A stretch of DNA of 64,000 bases, taken from NCBI RefSeq assembly GCF_900113615.1, contig NZ_FOPZ01000002.1, positions 186,001 to 250,000 of the forward strand, given 5' to 3'. The notes under the pieces are model-generated. The model was not told where the DNA came from. It was given only the letters and a program-made list of their open reading frames with translations, and did not search any database. This document shows, piece after piece, positions 24,375-32,740 of the stretch (the stretch's first letter is position 1; every line of letters starts with the position of its first letter). Source of the DNA: Halorubrum aquaticum. Its GTDB lineage: Archaea; Halobacteriota; Halobacteria; Halobacteriales; Haloferacaceae. Position numbers and translations under genes: made by a program.

Positions 24375-25747
24375 CGGTTCTCGCCTCCGTCGGCGGCGGC
24401 CGCGGCGTTGCTCGCGTCCTCGCCACCCGGTCGCGAGAGGTCGATGCTCGAGGCCGTCTCCTTGCGGTGGCCGAGCAGTCCCTCCGGGCGGTTGTGCATC
24501 AGCCAGATCAACACCACGCCCATGATGACGAGCCGCAGCTGGCTCACGCTGTCGAGCGTGTAGAGGACGAACGGGACCGGGTCGAACGAGGCCATCGGCG
24601 CGACCGCCTCGCCGAAGTTCCCGGGCGCGTCGCCCAGCTCGAAGGCGGTCTCGACGAGGTTCTTCACGTATCGCGGCCCCTCGTACAACACCCCGGCGAA
24701 GATCGCGCCGCCGAGGAAGCTGCCCGTGTTCGAGCCCGCGCCGCCGATGATCAGCGCGATCCAGACGAAGAAGGTGATGTTCGGCCGGAACGACGGCGGC
24801 GTGATGCTCCCGCGGCTCGAGTACCACAGGATCCCGCCGAGGCCCATCAGGGCCGACCCGAGCACGAACGCGGTGAGCTTGAAGCGGTCGGTGTCCTTCC
24901 CGAGGGCGTTCGCGACGTCCTCGTCCTCGCGGATCGCCTTCAGGACGCGCCCGAACGGCGACTTGCCGGTCCGCGAGAGCAGCAGGTAGAACAGCCCGAC
25001 GCAGACGAAAAGCAGGATCCCGTAGACGAGCCCGTCGATAACCGGCTTCGGGTTGTTCGGGATCAGCGTCCGCTGGACGAACCCGACGAACCCCATGTAC
25101 GGCTCCCACAGGAAGAGGGTTCGCAGGAGCGCCTCGAGCGGGTCCGGATAGTTCAGGATGAGCCCGCCGCCGCCGCCGAGCCCGACCGTGTCGGCCGTCG
25201 GATCGACGGTGAACAGCCACAGGTCGATCGTGTCCGGGACGGTGAACGTCTGGAACGTCCGGGACATCATCGTGAACCGAATTATCTCCGAGAACGCCAC
25301 CGTGACGATCGCGAGGTAGTCGGCTCGCAGCCGAAGCGCGGGAAGCGCGACCAACAGCCCGAACAACCCCGCCACCACGACGCCGGCGACGATCCCGACA
25401 CCGAGCGGCAGTCCGAACCCACCGACCTGCGCCGCGCCGCCCTGTGCGACCGGCGGCTTCGAGACCAGCGCCGTCACGTAGACGCCGATGCCCATGAAGC
25501 CGACGACGCCGATATTGAAGAGGCCGGTGTACCCCCAGTGGAGGTTCAACGCCAGCGCGAGCATGCCGAACACGCCGATGTAGAACGTGAGGTTCGCGAT
25601 CGAGTTGAGCTGTCCCCGGAGCCCGTAGCCGAACGCGACCCCGGCGAGGACGTACGCCAGATAGATCGTTCCGAGGACCGCGAGCGCGAGCGTCACGTCG
25701 CGCTCGAAGAGCCCGCTGAACCGTCCGCGAAGGTCGTCGGCGCTCAT
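24371..25747 (-). CDS. livM: Branched-chain amino acid ABC transporter permease LivM
   Basis: 458 aa with about ten hydrophobic helices. The EAA-like cytoplasmic loop is SRTGKSPFGRVLKAIREDEDVANALGKD, and LNLHWGYTGLFNIGVVGFMGIG is the LivM hallmark. An extended periplasmic loop (about residues 175-235, with five Gly in a row) and a roughly 35-residue Ala/Asp-rich C-terminal tail are lineage additions. It overlaps livG and livH by four bases at each end. Confidence 0.95.
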   Translation of the reverse strand: MSADDLRGRFSGLFERDVTLALAVLGTIYLAYVLAGVAFGYGLRGQLNSIANLTFYIGVFGMLALALNLHWGYTGLFNIGVVGFMGIGVYVTALVSKPPVAQGGAAQVGGFGLPLGVGIVAGVVVAGLFGLLVALPALRLRADYLAIVTVAFSEIIRFTMMSRTFQTFTVPDTIDLWLFTVDPTADTVGLGGGGGLILNYPDPLEALLRTLFLWEPYMGFVGFVQRTLIPNNPKPVIDGLVYGILLFVCVGLFYLLLSRTGKSPFGRVLKAIREDEDVANALGKDTDRFKLTAFVLGSALMGLGGILWYSSRGSITPPSFRPNITFFVWIALIIGGAGSNTGSFLGGAIFAGVLYEGPRYVKNLVETAFELGDAPGNFGEAVAPMASFDPVPFVLYTLDSVSQLRLVIMGVVLIWLMHNRPEGLLGHRKETASSIDLSRPGGEDASNAAAAADGGENR

Positions 25748-26856
25748 GCCGTGGTCCTCCCGCTGAAGATGCCTTCGGGCTTGAACAACAGTATCACGAT
25801 CATCACCATGAACGCGGCCGCGCGGCCGAACTCGGAGGGGATCCAGATCACGGACACCGAGGCGGTCAGCCCGATGACGATCCCGCCGCCGATCGCCCCG
25901 TAGATCGACCCGATCCCGCCGAGGATGACCGCGGCGAACACCAAGAGCAACAGGAGCCACCCGTCGTTGAAGCCGAGCGTCCCCTTCCAGAGGACGAACA
26001 TGTACCCCGCGACGCCGGTGAGCCCGGCCCCGACGATCCACGTGGTGCGGATGACCCGCTCGGTCGGGATCCCCGTGATCCGTGCGAGGTCCTCGTTGTC
26101 GGACATCGCGCGCATCGCCTTGCCGAGTTTGGTGCGCTGTAAGAGCAGGTGAACGCCGAGCATGAGCCCGCCGGCGACGACGATCAGCGAGGCGTCGTGA
26201 GCGGTGACCCGGAAGGTCCCGTCGAGCGCCGGGACGTCGATGCGGGGAACGGAGCCCGCCGCGGTGGTCCCCCGGACGCCGGCGCCGAAGACGAACTGGA
26301 TGAGGTAGCGGAGCGCGAACGCGACCCCGATGCTCGTGATCAGCAGGGCGATGCCGCTCTCGTCGCGGATCGGCCTGTACACGAACCGGTCGATCAGGAG
26401 CGCGAGCGCGATCGTCGAGACTCCCGCGACGACCGCCCCGAGGACGACCGCGATCGGCGAGGTGGTGACGCCGATCCCGATCGCGCCGCCGAACACCGAG
26501 CCGCCGGCACCGACGAGCAACAGCGCGCCGACGCTGTTCTCGCCGATCCCCGCGATGAGGTAGCTGGTGGCCATTCCGGCGAACGCCCCGCTCGTGAGGT
26601 AATCGCCGTGTGCGAAGTTCGCGAAGTTGAGAATGCTGTACGTCATCGAGAGTCCGATGCCCGCCAGGCCGATTATCAGCCCCCGAAGCAGCCCGTCCCA
26701 GACGAGCGAGGCGAGGCTGCTGACCCGGATCCCGCCGGTCCAGAGCCCGCTCACGAGCGCCCATGCCATCCAGAGGGCCACGAGAACGACCCCGATGGCG
26801 AGCGGTTCCTCGCCGAGGGTTCGGCGGTATCGGACGTACGTTTCAGAGATACTCAC
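25744..26856 (-). CDS. livH: Branched-chain amino acid ABC transporter permease LivH
   Basis: 370 aa with eight or more membrane helices. Diagnostic segments are LAGIGLSMTYSILNFANFAHGDYLT, the cytoplasmic coupling loop RTKLGKAMRAMSDNEDLARITGI, and AAVILGGIGSIYGAIGGG. It is the first gene of the operon. The start MSISETYVRYRR lies about 13 bases after the likely transcript start. Confidence 0.95.
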   Translation of the reverse strand: MSISETYVRYRRTLGEEPLAIGVVLVALWMAWALVSGLWTGGIRVSSLASLVWDGLLRGLIIGLAGIGLSMTYSILNFANFAHGDYLTSGAFAGMATSYLIAGIGENSVGALLLVGAGGSVFGGAIGIGVTTSPIAVVLGAVVAGVSTIALALLIDRFVYRPIRDESGIALLITSIGVAFALRYLIQFVFGAGVRGTTAAGSVPRIDVPALDGTFRVTAHDASLIVVAGGLMLGVHLLLQRTKLGKAMRAMSDNEDLARITGIPTERVIRTTWIVGAGLTGVAGYMFVLWKGTLGFNDGWLLLLLVFAAVILGGIGSIYGAIGGGIVIGLTASVSVIWIPSEFGRAAAFMVMIVILLFKPEGIFSGRTTA

Positions 26857-27167
26857 GTGATAACACTCCTCAAAGTACCGTGTGAAATCAACGTATAAGA
26901 CGTTTACTACCTCTCGTCCGGACCGACGAGGGTCGGCATCCCCTACATTCGGTCGCAGAACGGACGTTTAGATAAGATATGAGACACGTATCGGTTGCCC
27001 CTGAAGCGCTCCGGTCCGGACGGTTCGACGCGATCCCGGTGGCTCGACGTGCCCACGCTCCACACGCCGACCGTTCTCGGGGCGGGAAGCGGTCAACGGG
27101 AACGTCGACCGGCCGGCGGCGGCGACGCCCCGGTACGACTTATAGGCCTCACCCCGATCGTCCGGCA
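26857..27167. promoter_or_regulatory. Divergent promoter region between livH and the dehydrogenase
   Basis: 311 bases without a gene. The minus-strand TATA CTTATACG (26892-26899) serves livHMGF. CTTATAG at 27138-27144 is centred 27 bases before the ATG at 27168 and predicts a leaderless dehydrogenase message. The in-frame extension from 26979 is Arg/His-rich and reads as non-coding. Confidence 0.6.
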
Positions 27168-28049
27168 ATGACCGCGATCGGCCTGATCGGCGTCGGCTAC
27201 ATCGGCAAGCGGCTCGTCGACCGACTCCTCGACGCTGAGTACCGCGTGACGGTGTTCGACGTCGACGACGACCAGACGGCGTACGCGACCGACCGCGGCG
27301 CTCGCGCCGCTTCGAGCCCGGCCGACCTCGCCCGGGAATCCGACGTGGTGGTCCTGACGCTGCCCGGATCGCCCGAGGTCGAGGCGACGATGGAGGGCGC
27401 GGACGGGCTGCTCGCGGAACTGGACCCGGGGGATCTCCTCGTCGACGTGTCGACGACCCGCCCGGCCACGTCGGTCGCCTGTGAGGAACTGTGCGCCGAG
27501 GCCGGCGTCGACTTCGTCGAGGCGCCCATCACCGGCGGATCGCCGCGGGAGGGGTACCACGTCATGGCCGGCGGCTCCGAGGGGAGCTACGAACGAGCCG
27601 CGGAGGTGCTGGACGCCATCGCGGACGACCACGTCCGCGTCGGACCGGTGCCCGACGCGACGGTGTTCAAACTCGGGCTCCAGATGCGCTACGCCGGCCA
27701 CCACGCGGTCGACGCGGAGGTCGTCGAGTTCGTTCGCGACAACGGAGTGGACCCGACGCTTCTCACCGACTTCCTCGAGTTCGACCTGTACGAGGGGTAC
27801 TTCACCGGCGAGTTCGACCAGGGGATGGAGGGGTTGGGGACGCTGGCCATCTGGAACAAGGACCTCGGCTACGCCACCGACTTCGCTGGCGAGCGGGGAA
27901 CCGCGCTCCCGTTGACCGCCGTGGTCCGCGAGGCGTACAAGGCGACCACACGCCGGGTCGACGACGGTGACGGACACGCCGCGGCGCTCGTCACGTACTG
28001 GATGCTCCTCAACGACGGAGAGGGACGGTTCACTCCGGGATCGGCGTGA
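27168..28049 (+). CDS. NAD(P)-dependent 3-hydroxyisobutyrate-dehydrogenase-family enzyme
   Basis: A 293-aa beta-hydroxyacid dehydrogenase. The cofactor site is GLIGVGYIGKRLVDRLL (residues 4-20), the substrate-binding SerThr motif appears as DVSTTRPATS, and EAPITGGSPREG matches the DAPVSGG loop. The catalytic-Lys position is in VFKLGLQMRYAGHHA, which differs from the usual K-x2-N-N and suggests an unusual substrate. A second, more canonical family member is at 34871. It may link to the neighbouring branched-chain amino acid transporter (valine degradation); this is inference. Confidence 0.85.
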   Translation: MTAIGLIGVGYIGKRLVDRLLDAEYRVTVFDVDDDQTAYATDRGARAASSPADLARESDVVVLTLPGSPEVEATMEGADGLLAELDPGDLLVDVSTTRPATSVACEELCAEAGVDFVEAPITGGSPREGYHVMAGGSEGSYERAAEVLDAIADDHVRVGPVPDATVFKLGLQMRYAGHHAVDAEVVEFVRDNGVDPTLLTDFLEFDLYEGYFTGEFDQGMEGLGTLAIWNKDLGYATDFAGERGTALPLTAVVREAYKATTRRVDDGDGHAAALVTYWMLLNDGEGRFTPGSA

Positions 28050-28135
28050 CCGAGGCTACGGTCCCCACACTGACTCGCGGGCGACTCCCCCGTCGTCGGA
28101 CGTAGCTATTAGTCGCCCGGGACCGATCGCCCGAT

Positions 28136-29086
28136 ATGGTCGGTACCGCGGACGACGTGACGGAGGCCGCACGGGGGGTCGAGGTCCCGTCCGACGAGAT
28201 CCCCGAGGGCGTCCCCGGGACCTCGCGGTTCGTCGAGACGAACGGCGTCCGCCTCCACGTCGTCGAGGCGGGCCCCGAGGACGGAAAGCTGCTCGTCCTC
28301 CTCCACGGGTTCCCGGAGTTCTGGTACGGCTGGCACGAGACGATCGCCGCGCTCGCGAACGCCGGCTACCGCGTCGTCGTGCCCGATCAGCGCGGGTACA
28401 ACCTCTCGGAGAAGCCGCCCGCCGTCGCCGACTACCGGATCGAGGAACTCGCCCGCGACGTCGTCGGACTGATCGACGCGTACGGGCGCGAGACGGCGGC
28501 GGTCGCCGGACACGACTGGGGGGCCGCCGTCGGCTGGTGGCTCGCGATCCACCACGCCGACCGAGTGTCGGAGTTCGTCGCCGTCAACGTCCCGCACCTG
28601 ACCGTCTTCGAGCGGGCGCTCCGAGGCTCCTGGCGGCAGCGCCGCAAGAGCTGGTACGTGCTCGCCTTCCAGATCCCCCGGCTGCCGGAGGCGGTCGCGC
28701 GGGCCGGAAACTGGCGGATCGGCGTGCGGACCCTCCGCGAGACGAGCGATCCGGGGACGTTCGGTGCGGACGACTTCCGACGCTATCGGCGGGCGTGGGA
28801 CCGCGACGGTGCGTTCGAGGCGATGGTGAACTGGTACCGGGCCATCGTCCGCGAGCGACCCACGCCGGAGACGCCCCGCGTGGAGGTCCCGACGCTCGTG
28901 ATCTGGGGCGCGGACGACCCGTTCCTCGAGAAACGACTGGCCGGCGAGAGCATCGACCACTGCGCGGACGGCCGGCTCCTCACGATCGACGACGCCACCC
29001 ACTGGGTGATCCACGAGGACCCCCACCGCGTCGCGAGGGCGGTCGCGGACCACGCCGACCCGCTGCCGCCGGGCGCACGGGAGTGA
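28136..29086 (+). CDS. Alpha/beta hydrolase, epoxide-hydrolase-like
   Basis: 316 aa. The oxyanion motif HGFPEFWYGW, the nucleophile elbow GHDWGAAVGWW with Asp as nucleophile, and the catalytic His in ATHWVIHEDP place it with soluble epoxide hydrolases and haloalkane dehalogenases. The HGFPE motif and cap sequence favour epoxide hydrolase. It is soluble and cytoplasmic with no signal peptide. The substrate is unknown. Confidence 0.88.
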   Translation: MVGTADDVTEAARGVEVPSDEIPEGVPGTSRFVETNGVRLHVVEAGPEDGKLLVLLHGFPEFWYGWHETIAALANAGYRVVVPDQRGYNLSEKPPAVADYRIEELARDVVGLIDAYGRETAAVAGHDWGAAVGWWLAIHHADRVSEFVAVNVPHLTVFERALRGSWRQRRKSWYVLAFQIPRLPEAVARAGNWRIGVRTLRETSDPGTFGADDFRRYRRAWDRDGAFEAMVNWYRAIVRERPTPETPRVEVPTLVIWGADDPFLEKRLAGESIDHCADGRLLTIDDATHWVIHEDPHRVARAVADHADPLPPGARE

Positions 29087-29133
29087 CTGCCCCCGCCGAC
29101 GCGTTTTAACCCCCGCGGCCCGACTCCACGGGT

Positions 29134-29460
29134 ATGACGCTCGACCGATACGCCGACGCCGTCGGCGACCTCGATCCCGCCGACGGCGAGGTCGCGACCG
29201 CCGAGCTCGTCGTCACCGACGACGTGCTCGTGAAGGCGTTCGTCCTCGCGGCCGGCAGCGAGATCGATCCCCACGAGCACGCGGACGCGACGAACGTCTT
29301 CCACGTCCTCGAGGGGGAGCCGACCGTGATCAGGGGAGACGAGTCCGAACGCCTCGCCGCACCCGCCGTCGTTCACAACGCCCGCGGGGACGTCCACGGG
29401 GCTCGAAACGACACCGACGAGCGCGCCGTGATCACGGCGAGCCTCTGCCCGCTCCCGTAA
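29134..29460 (+). CDS. Cupin-domain protein
   Basis: A 108-aa single-domain cupin. Metal-ligand motif 1 is IDPHEHADATNVFHVLEGE (His-x-His with Glu). Motif 2 is weakly preserved around PAVVHNARGDVHG. It is coupled by overlapping stop/start (TAATG) to the rhodanese gene, so the two may act on a shared sulfur or thiol compound. That link is inference. Confidence 0.85.
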   Translation: MTLDRYADAVGDLDPADGEVATAELVVTDDVLVKAFVLAAGSEIDPHEHADATNVFHVLEGEPTVIRGDESERLAAPAVVHNARGDVHGARNDTDERAVITASLCPLP

Positions 29461-29828
29461 TGGACGGAGAGATCGACCCGGCGGCGCTCGCCGCGCTGCT
29501 GGAGGACGGCGAGGACGTACGGATCGTCGACATTCGCGACGAGCGGGCGTTCGACCGGGGCCACGTTCCGGACAGCGAGTCGATCCCGTTCCCGGAGCTC
29601 ACGACCCGCGTCGCCGAGTTGGAGGGCGCAGAGCGGATCGTGACGGTCTGTCCGCACGGGATCGCGAGCCAGCAGGCCGCTCAGCTGATCGGCAGCTACG
29701 AGGGGACCGCCGACGCCCGCGTGGAGAGCCTTCGCGGCGGGATCGAGGCGTGGCAGGAGAGCGACCACGATCTCGAGGCGTCACCGTCCGAGGACGACGC
29801 GGAAGCGGACCCCGACGCGCCGTTCTGA
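29460..29828 (+). CDS. Rhodanese-like sulfurtransferase domain protein
   Basis: A 122-aa single rhodanese domain. The CH2A-like start VDIRDERAFDRGHVPDSESIPF and the active-site loop with Cys64 (VTVCPHGIAS) are followed by the GGIEAW signature near the C-terminus. An acidic tail of about 20 residues ends the protein. It overlaps the cupin stop by one base. A sulfur-transfer role in the cytoplasm is likely; the acceptor is unknown. Confidence 0.9.
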   Translation: MDGEIDPAALAALLEDGEDVRIVDIRDERAFDRGHVPDSESIPFPELTTRVAELEGAERIVTVCPHGIASQQAAQLIGSYEGTADARVESLRGGIEAWQESDHDLEASPSEDDAEADPDAPF

Positions 29829-29902
29829 GCGAGCGCGTCGAGGGCGGATCGCCGGAGTCACGGAGGACGGATGGTTGGATCACGCGGGACGGATCGTCGG
29901 AG

Positions 29903-30283
29903 TCACGTGGGATCGAACGAGCGGAGGATCTCCGCGAGCGCGCTGGCGAGCTCCTCGAAGCGGTCGATCTCCATCGAGTCCGTCGTCACCCAGACGCCGT
30001 GGCCGTTGGCGATCACGCGGGTGAGGTAGCCGTTCTCGAACACCCGGACGGTGAAGAAGTAGTCGCCGAGTTGCGTGTTGGCGTACAACGACTGGGCGTG
30101 GAACCCGTGTCGCTCGCTCTCGGCGAACCCGACGAGGTCGGCGGTCCGGCTCAGGTCGCTCCGCAAGTAGAGCTGTTCGACGTCCTCCTCGGTGAAGTAC
30201 GTGAGACTCCGGAGCTCGTCTCCCGTCGCGGTCCGCGCCGCGCTGAGCAGTTCCTCGGTGTGTTCCTCAAGTGCCTGTGACAT
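29903..30283 (-). CDS. Haloarchaeal conserved hypothetical (actin/profilin-like size)
   Basis: A 126-aa soluble protein with a helix, a central beta-sheet (LRSLTYFTEEDVEQLYLR, GDYFFTVRVFENGYLTRVI, HGVWVTTDSMEID) and a closing helix. This resembles small roadblock-like or heterodimerising domains, but no family is certain. The ATG at 30283 was chosen because the nine extra upstream codons run into the promoter. It is divergent from aglJ. Confidence 0.75.
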   Translation of the reverse strand: MSQALEEHTEELLSAARTATGDELRSLTYFTEEDVEQLYLRSDLSRTADLVGFAESERHGFHAQSLYANTQLGDYFFTVRVFENGYLTRVIANGHGVWVTTDSMEIDRFEELASALAEILRSFDPT

Positions 30284-30408
30284 GCTACCACGTATGTCGA
30301 AGGGATACATGAGCGTATGGGTCGCTTCGCGTTTTGCGACCGCAGACGCTCCCGGACCCCGCGACCGGAGGGACAGAGTTTAGCGACTCGGCCGATATCG
30401 CCCGGACG

Positions 30409-31431
30409 ATGAGCGACTTCGACGACGTCTGCGTCCTGTTGCCCACCTTCGAGGAGGCCGAGACGGTCGAGACCGTCGTCTCCTCGTTCCGTGAGGCGGG
30501 GCTCCGGGAGGTCCTCGTGATCGACGGCGGGTCGACGGACGGCACCCGCGAGATCGCCCGCGAGGCCGGCGCACGCGTCGTCGAACAGTCAGGCGAGGGA
30601 AAGGGACAGGCGATCCGCGAGGCCGTCCGCGACCACGTCGACGCGCCGTACGTCCTGATGGCCGACGCGGACGACACCTACGACGCGGCGGACGCCGAGG
30701 CGATGTTGCGGCCGCTCCTCGAGGGGGAGGCCGACCACGTCATCGGCGACCGCTTCGCGGACATGCGTCCTGGCGCGATGACGCGGCTGAACCGCCTCGG
30801 GAACCGCCTGATCAACGGGGCGTTCCGCGCGATCCACGGCGAGGACTACGGGGACATCCTCTCGGGGTACCGGGCGTTCACCCGCGAGTCGTTCCTCCAG
30901 CTCACCCTCACCGCCGACGGGTTCGGCGTCGAGACGGAGATGGCCGTCGAGTGCGTGAAACAGCGGATCGAGGTGGCGGTCGTCCCCGTCACGTACCGGC
31001 CGCGCCCCGACGGCTCCTCGACGAACCTCCACCCGGTCCGCGACGGCGGCGTGATATTTCTCGAGTTGTACCGGAAGGCGAAGACCAACAACCCGCTCTT
31101 CTACTTCGGGAGCGTCGGCACGATCTCGACGACCGCCGGGGCGATCATGGCCGCGTTCGTCCTGTATCGGTGGCTCGTCTTCGACGTCGGCCACGAGATA
31201 ATCGCGGTGGCCGCGACCGGCGCGATCATTCTCGGGATGCAGCTGCTCGTGTTCGGCGTGCTCGCCGACATGATCCTCTCCCTACACCGCGAGCAACTGG
31301 ACCGACAGGACCGGGTCGTCGAGAAGCGGCTGGCGTCGGACGCCGGCGGCGCGGACGCGGAAAGCGGACCCTCGCGGTCGGGAGACGACGGGACTGACGA
31401 CGGGCTCACGGCCGAGTCCGCGGGAAACTGA
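30409..31431 (+). CDS. aglJ: Dolichol-phosphate glycosyltransferase AglJ (N-glycosylation)
   Basis: 340 aa. GT-A fold with LLPTFEEAETVETVVSSF, VIDGGSTDGTRE and the DxD-type MADADDTYDA. The LSGYRAFTRE segment and two C-terminal membrane helices (about residues 243-300) are typical of AglJ, which attaches the first hexose to dolichol phosphate for S-layer glycoprotein N-glycosylation. The final 40 residues are an acidic tail. A GTTTA element about 29 bases before the ATG suggests leaderless transcription. Other GT2 enzymes cannot be fully excluded. Confidence 0.87.
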   Translation: MSDFDDVCVLLPTFEEAETVETVVSSFREAGLREVLVIDGGSTDGTREIAREAGARVVEQSGEGKGQAIREAVRDHVDAPYVLMADADDTYDAADAEAMLRPLLEGEADHVIGDRFADMRPGAMTRLNRLGNRLINGAFRAIHGEDYGDILSGYRAFTRESFLQLTLTADGFGVETEMAVECVKQRIEVAVVPVTYRPRPDGSSTNLHPVRDGGVIFLELYRKAKTNNPLFYFGSVGTISTTAGAIMAAFVLYRWLVFDVGHEIIAVAATGAIILGMQLLVFGVLADMILSLHREQLDRQDRVVEKRLASDAGGADAESGPSRSGDDGTDDGLTAESAGN

Positions 31432-31485
31432 AGCGCGTCCCGAACCTTCCACATCGTTTATGTTCCGGGTCGAACACGTTCACGC

Positions 31486-32715
31486 ATGGACGAGAAGCGT
31501 TTCGTCGTCGCCCTCTTCGGCCTCACGGTCACGCTCATCGCCGGCTACATAGCCTACCGCTTCGTCGCCGCCCTCACGGTCGCCGTCTTCCTGTACTACT
31601 CCACCCGCCGCTTCTACCACGACCTCGAGCGGCTCCGGCTCCCCCCGCGGGTCCGCGCGATGACCGCGCTCTCGGTGATCGCCGTTCCGCTCATCCTGCT
31701 TTTGAGTTCCGCGGTGGTGCTTCTGGTCGTCGAGACGCGGCGGTTCATCGAGGAGTTCCCGCTCGCCGAGACGCTCGGGTCGGGTAACCAGTGGGTACAG
31801 CGGCTGAGTGAGCTGTCGAACCTCTCCGTCGGGAACGTCGTCGAGGCGTACCGGTCGGGGCAGTTCGACCCGCTGATCGACTTCCTCGTCGACAACGCCG
31901 CGTTGTTGACGAACACGGTCTCCGGACTACTCCTCAACCTCCTCATCACCGTCGTCGTCACCTACTACCTGCTTCTGGACGGCTCGAAGTTCCACGAGTG
32001 GGTGCTCCGGTTCGACGACGACGCGATCGTTCGGGAGTACTTCGAGGCTGCCGACGCGGAGCTCGAGGCCGTGCTGTACGGAAACCTGCTCAACGTCATC
32101 GCCATCTCGATCATCGCGATCGCGACGTACACCGGCTACAACTTGGTGGCGCCCGAGGCCGTCGCCGTTCCGTATCCGACGCTCGCGGGCGCGTTCACGG
32201 GCGTCGCGAGCCTGATCCCGGTCATCGGCATGAAGATCGTCTACCTGCCGTTGGCGGCGGCGACCGCGGTCCCGGCGATCATGGGGAACGACACCGGCCT
32301 GCTGGTGTACGTCGGCGCGTTCCTGCTCGTGGCGGTCGTCGTCGTCGACACGATCCCCGACATCGTGTTGCGGCCGTACTTCAGCGGGAAGACGACGCAC
32401 GTCGGACTGTTGATGCTCGCGTACATCTTCGGCCCGGTCGTCTTCGGGTTCCACGGGCTGTTCCTCGCGCCGATCGTGTTGGTGCTCGTGTTGACGTTCG
32501 CGGACACCGCCCTGCCGCGGCTGCTCGGCGTGGAACCGGACCCCGCGGAGCGGCTCCCCGACGGCCAGCGCCGCCTCGACGAGTTCGAGTGGACGGTCTC
32601 CGCCGGCGACGCCTCCGGGACGTCCGGCCCGTCGGGTCCCGCTCGGAACGACGACGACGATTGGCCCGGAGTCCCGGGCGACCGCGACCGCCCCGCGACC
32701 GGCCGAAGGTCATAA
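31486..32715 (+). CDS. AI-2E family (UPF0118) membrane transporter
   Basis: 409 aa with about eight helices in the AI-2E/PerM arrangement: two N-terminal pairs, a soluble stretch (residues 88-140), then LLNLLITVVVTYYLLLDGSK and the C-terminal block with VASLIPVIGMKIVYLPLA and FGPVVFGFHGLFLAPIVLVL. Family members export small molecules or act as Na+/H+ antiporters; the substrate here is unknown. A roughly 50-residue acidic, Ser/Gly-rich tail ends the protein. Confidence 0.88.
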   Translation: MDEKRFVVALFGLTVTLIAGYIAYRFVAALTVAVFLYYSTRRFYHDLERLRLPPRVRAMTALSVIAVPLILLLSSAVVLLVVETRRFIEEFPLAETLGSGNQWVQRLSELSNLSVGNVVEAYRSGQFDPLIDFLVDNAALLTNTVSGLLLNLLITVVVTYYLLLDGSKFHEWVLRFDDDAIVREYFEAADAELEAVLYGNLLNVIAISIIAIATYTGYNLVAPEAVAVPYPTLAGAFTGVASLIPVIGMKIVYLPLAAATAVPAIMGNDTGLLVYVGAFLLVAVVVVDTIPDIVLRPYFSGKTTHVGLLMLAYIFGPVVFGFHGLFLAPIVLVLVLTFADTALPRLLGVEPDPAERLPDGQRRLDEFEWTVSAGDASGTSGPSGPARNDDDDWPGVPGDRDRPATGRRS

Positions 32716-32740
32716 ATCCTCGTTCGCCGACCGGAGACGT

